A program made the position numbers and the translations under genes. 7,703 nt of DNA, taken from the NCBI GenBank assembly GCA_028822575.1, contig JAPKDN010000137.1, positions 1 to 7,703 on the forward strand. The letters are read 5' to 3'. This document shows, piece by piece, positions 1 to 6,407 of the stretch. The notes under the pieces are model-generated. The model did not search any database. It saw nothing but the letters and a program-made list of their open reading frames with translations, and had not been told where the DNA came from. Source of the DNA: Alphaproteobacteria bacterium (GTDB lineage Bacteria > Pseudomonadota > Alphaproteobacteria > Thalassobaculales > Thalassobaculaceae). Every line of letters starts with the position of its first letter. Position 1 is the first letter of the stretch.

Positions 1-1
1 C

Positions 2-122
2 GTCTGGAAATATATGCGCGAGAACTGGCTCTCAAACCGCGTCTTCTCGTCATAGGATCCCACTCACTGAGGAACCGTGGACTAGCATGTCCATCAGAAC
101 AAGAGATTGGGTAAATGGGTTC
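2..122 (+). pseudogene. IS630-family transposase, C-terminal remnant
   Basis: This is the decayed end of a DDE transposase that would have cut and joined DNA for an IS630-type element. Two pieces in different frames match the family's C-terminus as I remember it. Bases 2-52 give VWKYMRENWLSNRVF, then SS and a TAG stop. Bases 63-122 give LTEEPWTSMSI followed by RTRDWVNGF. In intact members about 20 residues (a YDDI...AWNKL stretch) separate NRVF from the PW motif; here only 34 bases separate the F and W codons, so about 30 bases appear lost, with a frame change. The second frame stays open to TAA at 207-209, past the end of recognisable similarity. The catalytic region would lie upstream of the window. 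It cannot encode an active enzyme. Family assignment is from motif memory, without alignment. Confidence 0.75.
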
Positions 123-209
123 TGGTCAATGGAAGGTATTAAGAATTACATATTTAAAACCATCGATTCAAACATAAGAACCCCCTTTGGGTTTGAGTGC
201 GTAGGCTAA

Positions 210-581
210 GGTCGGAAACGTGGCATCCCTTGCACGCAACACTCTGATTATTAAGGTTATTCTCCCTTCACCACCGAAACCCCGCGCGAATCTCAGCCAT
301 CCCGTTTCATTCAGGTCGATCGTTGGCTTATTATATGAATTTCATTTAAGAAACATATGATATTATTTCATAGAAATGAACTGCCCCGTCTCACTGCAGT
401 TCAAAGGAAGTCGATTCGCCGAGTTAGGGCAGGGAAAACTTGGAACCGGTCATAGAAAGAATATCGGCTAATAAGATCACTCCACCAGCGCGGTGGTGGG
501 CTTCATTTCTTTTAATGAATTTACTGCCAATAACATTACAAGCGCAAATAGAGACGCCAGACGGACCCTTCTAAATCGGTC
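210..581. other. Intergenic stretch, no supported gene
   Basis: About 370 bases between the transposase remnant and the stop codon of the PadR-like gene. Short frames exist on the minus strand (for instance about 55 codons ending near 180) but have no ATG, no ribosome-binding site and no recognisable protein. The part around 330-380 is AT-rich and carries a short inverted repeat, TTCAT at 367-371 and ATGAA at 376-380. The hexamer TTTCAT recurs at 305, 340 and 366, which may be chance in AT-rich DNA. A stronger stem-loop at 482-499 is listed separately. Confidence 0.5.
482..513 (+). terminator. Possible stem-loop terminator downstream of the operon
   Basis: CCACCA (482-487) and TGGTGG (494-499) form a perfect 6-bp stem around a GCGCGG loop. 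On the plus strand a T-rich stretch (TTTCTTTT, 506-513) follows after six bases, which is a loose fit to an intrinsic terminator. On the minus strand, the direction of the transporter operon that ends at 582, the stem is followed by AGTGATCTTATT, which is not a good U-tract. It could end minus-strand messages only weakly, or serve as an mRNA 3' stabilising stem. Confidence 0.3.
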
Positions 582-1133
582 TTAGATCTTATCCCGCGAC
601 CTCGCGATAAGGTCGTCACACCAATCAATTCGGCGCGATACCATATCGAGTTCGATACTCAACCAGTCTGGCATCAAGCCTTCGGACCATTCATCATGGC
701 CGGAAAGATCCCGGAGGCGCAGCCTCTCTCCTTCATACATGCGCTTGAGGCCCTGGAGCTGGTCACACCGATCTTTAGGGCTAAGCACATCGATAAAACG
801 TAGTTTCAGCGCAATAACGAGCTTGTTGAGATCGGAGGTACCGGGGCGAATATTTGTCCTTAGATACGCTTCAAGTGCTAACCGACCAGCATCGTTCAGC
901 CGCAAAATCTCATCGTCCAGATGTGCGCTATCGTCCACCACGGCGACCAAGCCCTCGAGCTTCAACAACTCGATAGATGTCCCCAGTAGATCCAAGGAAG
1001 GGCCAACGATCCGGGCCGCGAACTGGCGCACCTCCCCAGCGATCTCGGCGTAGGGGCGGTCCCGTTGCACCAACGCGCCAAGCGCGGCCATGCGAATAGC
1101 TTCCTTGGGAATAAGGGAATTATCACGATACAC
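582..1133 (-). CDS. PadR-like winged-helix transcriptional regulator (putative)
   Basis: Predicted 183-residue cytoplasmic DNA-binding protein. Residues ~10-92 read like a winged helix: a first helix (EAIRMAALGALV), a putative recognition region ending in IELLKLEGLVAVVDD, and a wing closing with LRLNDAGRLALEAYL, the usual PadR pattern. Residues ~100-180 are helical (LKRMYEGERLRLRDL, then a W/E/D-rich helix near 155-177) and resemble the PadR C-terminal dimerisation segment. The start is GTG: an in-frame TAG lies 18 bases upstream and GAGG sits 9 bases before it, so it is the only well-placed start before an internal ATG at codon 15. It follows the second permease gene by 79 bases on the same strand, with no convincing promoter between, so it may be the operon's last gene. 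Control of the transporter is inference. Remote similarity only; it could be another wHTH family or a conserved hypothetical protein. Confidence 0.6.
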   Translation of the reverse strand: MYRDNSLIPKEAIRMAALGALVQRDRPYAEIAGEVRQFAARIVGPSLDLLGTSIELLKLEGLVAVVDDSAHLDDEILRLNDAGRLALEAYLRTNIRPGTSDLNKLVIALKLRFIDVLSPKDRCDQLQGLKRMYEGERLRLRDLSGHDEWSEGLMPDWLSIELDMVSRRIDWCDDLIARSRDKI

Positions 1134-1212
1134 CGTATTCGCCCTCGTCTAGTTCCAGTGATGATTTAGGGTGAGAATGCGCCGCCTTAAATGATCTGTC
1201 CAGCACCCAGCC

Positions 1213-2064
1213 TTAGCCCAGCGACATCCCGCGCAAGCGCTCGCTCCTGCGTCTCAGCAACTCGACGGCGGTCAAGAGCCCAATCGAAATACAAACCAGG
1301 ATCGTGGCGACCGCCAAAATTGTTGGGCTGATCTGTTCTCGAATGCCAGCCCACATCTGACGTGGGATCGTGCGTTGCTCGAAACCGGCCAGGAAGAACA
1401 CCACCACAACCTCGTCGAACGAGGTAATAAAAGCAAACAGACCGCCGGAAACAACGCCAGGCAAAATCAAGGGCATCTGGATCTTGAAGAAGGTCCGGGT
1501 CGGGCCGGCCCCTAAACTCGCCGACGCTCGGGTTAGCGAATGATCAAAGCCAATCAACGTCGCCGTGACGGTGATCACCACGAAAGGCGTCCCCAACACC
1601 GCATGCGCCAGGATTAATCCCGGCATGGTCTGAGCGAGCCCGATCTTGGAGTAGAAAAAGAACATCCCAGCGGCGGATATGATAAGCGGCACGATCATCG
1701 GTGAGATCAGTACGCCCATTACTGCAGGCTTGTACGGCATATGCGATTGGCTCAATCCAAGCGCGGCGATCGTGCCCAGGACCGTGGCAATCAGGGTCGC
1801 GAACACCGCCACGATGACACTATTGCCAGCCGAAAACATCCATTGCGGATTATCGACTATTTCCTGATACCAACGCGTCGAATAGGCAGAGTGCTCAAAG
1901 GCCAACATCCCTTCGGTAAAGGTAAAATAGGGCTCGGCGTTGAAAGATAATGGGATGATCACCAGGATTGGAGCGATCAGGAACAGAAAGACAAAACCAC
2001 AGAAGATGTGGAAGCCATAGTGCCAAGCCCGACCCGCCGGGCCAACATAGGGAGGGATTGCCAT
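1213..2064 (-). CDS. potC: Polyamine-type ABC transporter permease, PotC-like
   Basis: Inner-membrane channel subunit of a binding-protein-dependent importer, expected to pair with the PotB-like permease. The 283 residues, a usual length for PotC, hold about six membrane segments (roughly 18-40, 78-103, 115-137, 147-170, 204-226, 248-270). The cytoplasmic EAA loop that docks on the ATPase is at about 177-204 (ASASLGAGPTRTFFKIQMPL), and the family motif SFDEVVVVFFLAG lies at 215-227. It begins with ATG 4 bases after the TAA of the preceding permease; GGGG overlapping that gene's end supplies the ribosome-binding site, so the two are probably translationally coupled. The C-terminus is basic (RRRSERLRG), as expected for a cytoplasmic tail. 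Substrate is assigned from the locus as a whole; putrescine, spermidine or a related cation cannot be told apart here. Confidence 0.9.
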   Translation of the reverse strand: MAIPPYVGPAGRAWHYGFHIFCGFVFLFLIAPILVIIPLSFNAEPYFTFTEGMLAFEHSAYSTRWYQEIVDNPQWMFSAGNSVIVAVFATLIATVLGTIAALGLSQSHMPYKPAVMGVLISPMIVPLIISAAGMFFFYSKIGLAQTMPGLILAHAVLGTPFVVITVTATLIGFDHSLTRASASLGAGPTRTFFKIQMPLILPGVVSGGLFAFITSFDEVVVVFFLAGFEQRTIPRQMWAGIREQISPTILAVATILVCISIGLLTAVELLRRRSERLRGMSLG

Positions 2065-2068
2065 CGGC

Positions 2069-3337
2069 TTACCCCAGCTTCATGTTATCGATGCCGACGA
2101 TCTTGTTGTATAGCCAGTACAACATCAAGACCGCCGCCAGAAGGATCGTTCCCAACGCCGCCGCCAAGCCCCAGTTGAGCGAGAACTTCATGTGATAGGC
2201 GATGAAGTTACTAATCATCGTGCCAGACTGCCCGCCCACCAAGGCCGGCGTGATGTAATAGCCGATCGATAAAATGAAGACGAGCAGGCAACCGGCGCCC
2301 ACACCGGGGCCGGTCAACGGCATGTACACGCGGATAAAAGCGCTCACCGGCCTCGCGCCAAGCGATCGCGCCGCTTGCATATAGGACGGTGAAATCGTCT
2401 TCATCACGCTGTAGAGCGGTAAAATCATGAAGGGCAACAAAATCTGCGTCATCGCGATCAATGTACCCATCTGATTGTAAATCATCTGCAGGCGCCCATC
2501 CTCGCCTATGACACCAACCCACACCATTAGATCATTGACTACCCCGTTTCGCTGCAAAAGCACGATCCACGAGGTCGTACGCACCAGCAACGACGTCCAG
2601 AACGGCAACAACACCATTACCATGAGCAGATTACTGTGCCGCAGCGGCAGGGTCGCCAGCAGGTAAGAGACTGGATAAGCCAAAATCAGGCAAAAAACCG
2701 TGACCAACAAACTGATCCAAAAGGTTCGGCCAAAAATCTGGCCATAGATCTGTCGATCCTCGGGTTGCATCCCGATACTGCCATCCGGTTGGGTTTTCAA
2801 ATCCAGCGCTGCCAGATACTGCACCGCAGTCCAGGGTTGACCGATCCGCTTGATGGTCGCCCAGACTTCCTGCTCACCCCAGCGCTTGTCCATCTTGATC
2901 ATAGCCTCTTTATAGGGGCCACTTTTCAATTTTCTAATCTTGCGTACGGACTTTCCAATCAGGCTGCGCATACCGCTGGTCTCGAAATTTAGGCGCGACG
3001 CGACTTTGCCCATTTCCCTGTTCTGGCGCGCCGCCACAAGCTCCCCCGCGATCGCGGAGAATGCCGCCTCGCCAGGAGCACCCGTGTCGTTCCAGTCCTC
3101 AAGTACAAGAAGCGTGACAGGCAGGTTTCTTGCGACCACGGGGTTGTCGACACTGCGAAATAGCATGTCAACGATCGGTAGAATAAATGTGACTAGGACA
3201 AAGACGAACAATGGCAATACTAAGGCGATCGCCCGCAGGCGCCGCACACGTTGTACCTTACGGAGGCTTTCCTTGAGGGGCCTGCCGTCGGCGGCGAGGA
3301 TCGGCCCCGTGGGCGCCGTGCCGGCATCGACCGTCAT
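2069..3337 (-). CDS. potB: Polyamine-type ABC transporter permease, PotB-like, with large extra domain
   Basis: First membrane subunit of the importer. At 422 residues it is over 100 longer than E. coli-type PotB. After a basic cytoplasmic N-terminus and a first membrane segment (~35-58) comes a hydrophilic stretch of about 140 residues (~60-200), rich in K, R and E and likely periplasmic, before the core segments at ~204-226, 236-262, 291-311, 348-368 and 390-411. The EAA loop is at ~320-346 (MQAARSLGARPVSAF, then IRVYMPLTGPG), matching the ATPase-docking consensus. As I recall, longer permeases of this kind occur in several alphaproteobacterial polyamine-type transporters, so the insert is a subgroup trait rather than damage. 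ATG is preceded by AAGGA at 6 bases. It sits 63 bases after the binding-protein gene, across a stem-loop, and 4 bases before the second permease. Confidence 0.9.
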   Translation of the reverse strand: MTVDAGTAPTGPILAADGRPLKESLRKVQRVRRLRAIALVLPLFVFVLVTFILPIVDMLFRSVDNPVVARNLPVTLLVLEDWNDTGAPGEAAFSAIAGELVAARQNREMGKVASRLNFETSGMRSLIGKSVRKIRKLKSGPYKEAMIKMDKRWGEQEVWATIKRIGQPWTAVQYLAALDLKTQPDGSIGMQPEDRQIYGQIFGRTFWISLLVTVFCLILAYPVSYLLATLPLRHSNLLMVMVLLPFWTSLLVRTTSWIVLLQRNGVVNDLMVWVGVIGEDGRLQMIYNQMGTLIAMTQILLPFMILPLYSVMKTISPSYMQAARSLGARPVSAFIRVYMPLTGPGVGAGCLLVFILSIGYYITPALVGGQSGTMISNFIAYHMKFSLNWGLAAALGTILLAAVLMLYWLYNKIVGIDNMKLG

Positions 3338-3351
3338 GGATCGTCCTTATC

Positions 3352-3393
3352 AAAAAGGGACAAACTCCTGCGAAGGACAAGCCTCCGCAGGAG
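3352..3393 (-). terminator. Stem-loop with T-tract between binding-protein and permease genes (attenuator or mRNA stabiliser)
   Basis: Arms at 3365-3372 (CTCCTGCG on plus) and 3386-3393 (CGCAGGAG) pair perfectly over 8 bp. After one mismatch, AGG (3374-3376) pairs with CCT (3382-3384), leaving a 5-base loop. In the minus-strand message the stem is followed by TTTG, CCC and a run of five T (3352-3356), so it resembles a leaky intrinsic terminator. It begins 7 bases after the binding-protein stop codon. In importer operons such elements often let more binding protein than permease be made, by partial termination or by blocking 3' decay; that role here is inference. Confidence 0.6.
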
Positions 3394-3400
3394 GGTCAAA

Positions 3401-4489
3401 TTACTTCGCAAGCCAAGCGTTGAAACGCTCATTTAGCTCGTCCTGGTTATCAGCCCAGAAGTCCGAGTTGTTAAGCAACGCGGTCTTGAAGTTTTTAGGA
3501 TTCGTCGGCATGTGCGGCTTCATGTCGACGCCGGCCGTGGCGTGTTTGCCAACCAGGGCCGAAGAGGATTTACGCACCGGGCCATAGGAAATCCAAGCGG
3601 CCTGGTTAGCCAACTGTTCGGTCGCGCTAGCGAATTGCAGATAGCGCAACGCCTCGTCCATCCGCTTGGTACCCTTGACGATCGCATAGAAATCAAAGGC
3701 GAAAAGCTGGTTGTCCCAAACGATGGCAAAGTTCTTATTCTCCGTCACCTGGGCATTAAAGATGCGACCATTATAAGCCGACGTCATCGTGACCTCACCG
3801 TCGGCAAGCATCTGCGGCGGTTGGGCGCCGGCTTCCCACCACAAGACATCGTCCTTAATGGTGTCGAGCTTGGCGAAGGCGCGATCCTGACCAGCCTTGG
3901 TTCCGAGGACGTCATAAACCTCATCACGGGACACGCCGTCAGCGATCAGGGCCCATTCCATGTTCACTAGCGGGGTTTTACGCAGGCCACGTTTGCCAGG
4001 GAATTTCTTGGTGTCGAAGAAGTCATTCAGTGTCGTCGGCCGAGCGCCCGAATACTTGTCCTCGTCATAGGAAAACACCGTCGACCAGACAATCAGGCCA
4101 ACTGCGCATTCCAGGACACTGCCAGGAATGAAATCATCGGCTGCCAAGGTTCCGTCGGGAGCGGCGAGCAGCTTGCTGGCGCCTACCGGCTCAAGCAGGC
4201 CTTCGTCACAGCCGCGCACACCGTCAGAAACCTCAAGATCAACAACGTCCCACGTTATATTACCGGTCTCAACCTGGGCGCGAATCTCGGCAAGACCTCC
4301 GTTATAGTCCTCGGACTGGATCTTGGTGCCGTATTTGGCGGTATACGGCTTGTGATAAGCCTCAAGCTGGCTTTTCGTGTAGGCGCCACCCCACGAAACC
4401 ACGGTAAGCGCATCGGCGGCGATCGCCGGACCGGACGCAAAAGCGGCGAGGCCAAGAACGGCCGCACCAGTCAGGATTGGTAGTCTCAT
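3401..4489 (-). CDS. potD: Periplasmic polyamine-type substrate-binding protein, PotD-like
   Basis: Soluble receptor that would bind a polyamine-like cation in the periplasm and hand it to the permeases. The chosen start gives 362 residues. AGGAG lies 10 bases upstream of this ATG, whereas the in-frame ATG 21 bases earlier (4510) has no ribosome-binding site; the longer form would add MSRRNGD. Residues 1-24 form a signal peptide (hydrophobic core ILTGAAVLGLAAFA, cleavage likely after PAIA). The mature part opens with LTVVSWGGAYTKSQ and contains WDVVDLE (~80-86), GLIVWSTVFSYDEDKY (~131-146), YNGRIFNAQV (~239-248) and the aromatic-rich WDNQLFAFDFYAI (~258-270), typical of the COG0687 group. Two cysteines (C94, C128) could form a disulfide after export. 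Ligand-contact residues of E. coli PotD cannot be mapped reliably by eye, so the ligand stays open. Confidence 0.88.
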   Translation of the reverse strand: MRLPILTGAAVLGLAAFASGPAIAADALTVVSWGGAYTKSQLEAYHKPYTAKYGTKIQSEDYNGGLAEIRAQVETGNITWDVVDLEVSDGVRGCDEGLLEPVGASKLLAAPDGTLAADDFIPGSVLECAVGLIVWSTVFSYDEDKYSGARPTTLNDFFDTKKFPGKRGLRKTPLVNMEWALIADGVSRDEVYDVLGTKAGQDRAFAKLDTIKDDVLWWEAGAQPPQMLADGEVTMTSAYNGRIFNAQVTENKNFAIVWDNQLFAFDFYAIVKGTKRMDEALRYLQFASATEQLANQAAWISYGPVRKSSSALVGKHATAGVDMKPHMPTNPKNFKTALLNNSDFWADNQDELNERFNAWLAK

Positions 4490-4513
4490 ATCACCATTTC
4501 TCCTACTCATTTA

Positions 4514-4577
4514 CCGGCGACGCCGGCGGTTGACCGAACTTTAGTATCGGCCGTTTGAAGGTTCGGACAAAGTCCGA
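4514..4577 (-). promoter_or_regulatory. Leader with competing hairpins upstream of the binding-protein gene
   Basis: The 136-base gap between ATPase and binding-protein genes contains three short complementary segments. TCGGAC (4563-4568) pairs with GTCCGA (4572-4577) around a 3-base loop. The overlapping GTTCGG (4561-4566) can instead pair with CCGAAC (4534-4539) around a 21-base loop, so the two stems exclude each other. A third stem, CCGGC (4514-4518) with GCCGG (4522-4526), follows just ahead of the possible upstream ATG. No clear U-tract follows either alternative stem, so a terminator/antiterminator switch is not shown. Stems are short and may be chance. Confidence 0.3.
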
Positions 4578-4625
4578 CCCTAATTTAAAACCCGTTTCTT
4601 CGGCCCCTAAGAGACCCGCTACTGC

Positions 4626-5714
4626 CTAAGCATCAAGGGCACGGCAATCCTCGGCCTGCCATCCGACCCTGACATCGTCATCACGCTTCATGTTGACCTG
4701 TCCGTGCGCGTTCGGAACCTTGACGATGAACTCGTCATTGCCGCACACGCTCACCCGGCACCGGATATGATCGCCCAGATAGATGAGTTCCAACACCTTG
4801 GCGTCAAAGGTATTGGGAAACGCCCCGTCTTCCGGGTTTAACTTGACCCGTTCAGGGCGCAAGGACAGCGTTGATTGCGATCCGACACCGTCATGATTAA
4901 CACTTAACGCCTGGATCACGCTGCCACCGATATCAACGCTGCAGTGATCGCCGTTGATCGATTTAACTTCGCCGATCAATCTGTTATTTTCACCGATGAA
5001 CTGGGCCACAAAGGCGTTTTCCGGCCGCTCATAAAGATCCGCCGGCGGCGCTAATTGTTGTATTACGCCATCATTGAACACCGCGATACGATCCGACATT
5101 GTCAGCGCCTCTGACTGATCATGGGTCACATAGACCACCGTCATCCTGAGTTTCTCGTGAATATGCTTGATCTCGTATTGCATCTGCTCACGCAGGTTCT
5201 TGTCGAGCGCGCCAAGCGGCTCGTCCATCAAGACCAAATCCGGCTCGAACACCAGAGCCCGCGCCAAAGCCACCCGTTGCTGTTGGCCGCCCGACAATTG
5301 ACCTGGACGCCGATTACCAAACGCGCCGAGCTCGACCATGTCCAGGGCGTGCTTCACTTTGGCCTCGGTATCGGGTTTTGACATTCCGCGCACTTCAAGC
5401 GGAAAAGCGAGATTCTCGCTAACCGTCATATGAGGGAATAGGGCATAATTCTGAAATACCATGCCAATGCCGCGTTTGTGCGGCGGCACGCTATTTAATT
5501 CATTGCCGCACAGGGTGATCTTACCGTGAGTCGGCGTCTCAAACCCAGCGAGCATCATAAGACAAGTCGTCTTGCCGGACCCTGAGGGCCCTAGCATGGT
5601 CAAGAATTCGCCCGCCACGATATCCAGATTTAAATTTTGGATGACCAGTATTTCGCCATCATAGGTTTTTTGAACATCAACAAACCGGACGAAAGAACGC
5701 GAATCATCTGTCAT
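4626..5714 (-). CDS. potA: Polyamine-type ABC transporter ATP-binding protein, PotA-like
   Basis: Cytoplasmic ATPase that powers import; two copies would bind the EAA loops of the two permeases. From this start the protein has 362 residues, near the usual PotA length. All nucleotide-binding motifs are intact: Walker A GPSGSGKTT (42-50), Q-loop glutamine Q88, signature LSGGQQQR (140-147), Walker B LVLMDEP (160-166, catalytic E165), D-loop LGALD (167-171) and switch histidine H198. A C-terminal TOBE-type domain (~245-355) includes LSLRPERVKL. The frame stays open to an ATG at 5780 that would add 22 residues (MQRGGLVEIDATLGG...). I prefer the ATG at 5714 because relatives begin about where MTDDSRSFVRF does, but neither start has a strong ribosome-binding site (AAGGG lies 13 bases upstream of this one). 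It leads the operon, in the order potA-potD-potB-potC rather than E. coli potABCD. Confidence 0.92.
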   Translation of the reverse strand: MTDDSRSFVRFVDVQKTYDGEILVIQNLNLDIVAGEFLTMLGPSGSGKTTCLMMLAGFETPTHGKITLCGNELNSVPPHKRGIGMVFQNYALFPHMTVSENLAFPLEVRGMSKPDTEAKVKHALDMVELGAFGNRRPGQLSGGQQQRVALARALVFEPDLVLMDEPLGALDKNLREQMQYEIKHIHEKLRMTVVYVTHDQSEALTMSDRIAVFNDGVIQQLAPPADLYERPENAFVAQFIGENNRLIGEVKSINGDHCSVDIGGSVIQALSVNHDGVGSQSTLSLRPERVKLNPEDGAFPNTFDAKVLELIYLGDHIRCRVSVCGNDEFIVKVPNAHGQVNMKRDDDVRVGWQAEDCRALDA

Positions 5715-5780
5715 GCGCAAGTGGTATCCCTTGTGCCCCCCCAAGGTGGCGTCAATTTCGACTAAACCACCACGTTGCAT

Positions 5781-6153
5781 TAAAGCTGCAATCTTACGCA
5801 GACCCTATGCCAAAGGACCGCAAAGTGTAAAGCGTGGTATCCATTGTTAACAGATCTGAAGCGGCCTATTCGAGCCAAGAACCACTTTAGAATAAAGATT
5901 TTCAACGTCATAAGTTGAGCAGTGCGTCCTTTCTTGCCGGGCCCAATGACCTCACTCGATCGACGCCTGAGACGGAAGGTCGCCTTTGCGACCCCTTGTT
6001 CACCTTAAGCTATGCTTAGTGTTGTCATCATCGGTTGTTCCAGGTGGTTCGGTTTGTCTGAACAGTTTCTGGGGGTGTCTTAAGTGGGTTTCCGCTCTGG
6101 TTACCCTGCAACCAGGCCCCTTGACAACATATTGAAGTACACCTGATTGAGAT
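5781..6153. other. Gene-poor stretch upstream of the ATPase gene
   Basis: No convincing coding frame. It contains the candidate operon promoter (5824-5850) and a perfect 6-bp hairpin, GGTCGC (5978-5983) and GCGACC (5988-5993) with loop CTTT, which lacks a following T-tract on either strand. At 6058-6081 there is a C-rich segment (minus strand ACACCCCCAGAAAC then TGTTCAGACA) loosely resembling an IS3-family end. A consensus TTGACA sits at 6121-6126 on plus without a good -10 box at normal spacing. Confidence 0.45.
5824..5850 (-). promoter_or_regulatory. Candidate sigma-70 promoter for the transporter operon
   Basis: On the minus strand TTAACA (5845-5850, five of six against TTGACA) is followed after 15 bases by TACACT (5824-5829, four of six against TATAAT). 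It lies 44 bases upstream of the outer possible ATPase start and about 110 upstream of the preferred one. The spacer is shorter than the ideal 17, so this is the best candidate seen rather than a firm promoter. No clear regulator operator is visible beside it. Confidence 0.35.
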
Positions 6154-6407
6154 TTATCGGAACGCGAGGACAACCATGCTTAGGACCGTGCAGGCTGACG
6201 GCGCTGAGATAAGTCCCCCGCCGAAAATCGGCGGCATATAGAGTCGTTATCGAACTTTGTCAGTTTGGGGGCGTAAACCGTTCTACCTTCGCGGATCGCG
6301 CGCGAACCCTCAAACGAGTCACGAAGCAAAACCCAATCCAGGCGGGTATAGCTGAAATTGGCGTGTTCGTTTTGAACGCCGGGTTGTGGTGAGTTTTGGC
6401 GTGCCAT
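6154..6407 (-). pseudogene. Decayed N-terminal fragment resembling phage portal protein (DUF4055 type)
   Basis: Portal proteins form the ring through which phage DNA enters the capsid. From an ATG at 6407 the frame gives MARQNSPQPGVQNEHANFS, then RLDWVLLRDSFEGSRAIREG and TVYAPKLTKFDNDS, which resembles the portal start pattern (W..IRD...G..AVK..G..YLPKL...D). A one-base shift near 6239 continues as YAADFRRGTYLSAVS, similar to YEAYK.RA.FYNAT. A second one-base shift near 6200 continues as TVLSMVVLAFR, similar to TVDGLVGMVFR, followed at once by TAA (6154-6156). Three consecutive pieces in the right order and spacing support homology, although each is weak. Intact portals run to several hundred residues, so most is gone. 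No terminase is recognisable upstream. Assigned by motif memory; a chance match remains possible. Confidence 0.45.
6176..6241 (+). CDS. Possible 21-residue ORF (doubtful)
   Basis: ATG at 6176 has GAGGA ending 5 bases upstream, a good ribosome-binding site, and reads MLRTVQADGAEISPPPKIGGI before TAG. The peptide has no recognisable family, no membrane segment and no signal. It lies antisense to the portal-like remnant, and a perfect 7-bp hairpin (6218-6224 with 6228-6234, loop AAA) covers its end. A consensus -35-like TTGACA lies 50 bases upstream but no matching -10 is clear. It may be the leftover start of a deleted gene or pure chance. Confidence 0.15.
   Translation: MLRTVQADGAEISPPPKIGGI

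Noticed and set aside
180..345. Minus-strand open stretch of about 55 codons ending in LAYALKPKGGSYV
   Set aside because: No start codon or ribosome-binding site and no recognisable family; treated as intergenic.
2940..3587. 215-codon plus-strand frame over the permease/binding-protein junction
   Set aside because: It is antisense to two well-supported transporter genes and its sequence is low-complexity S/R-rich shadow.
5978..5993. Perfect hairpin GGTCGC/GCGACC as a terminator
   Set aside because: No T-run follows on either strand, and no gene ends nearby to be terminated.
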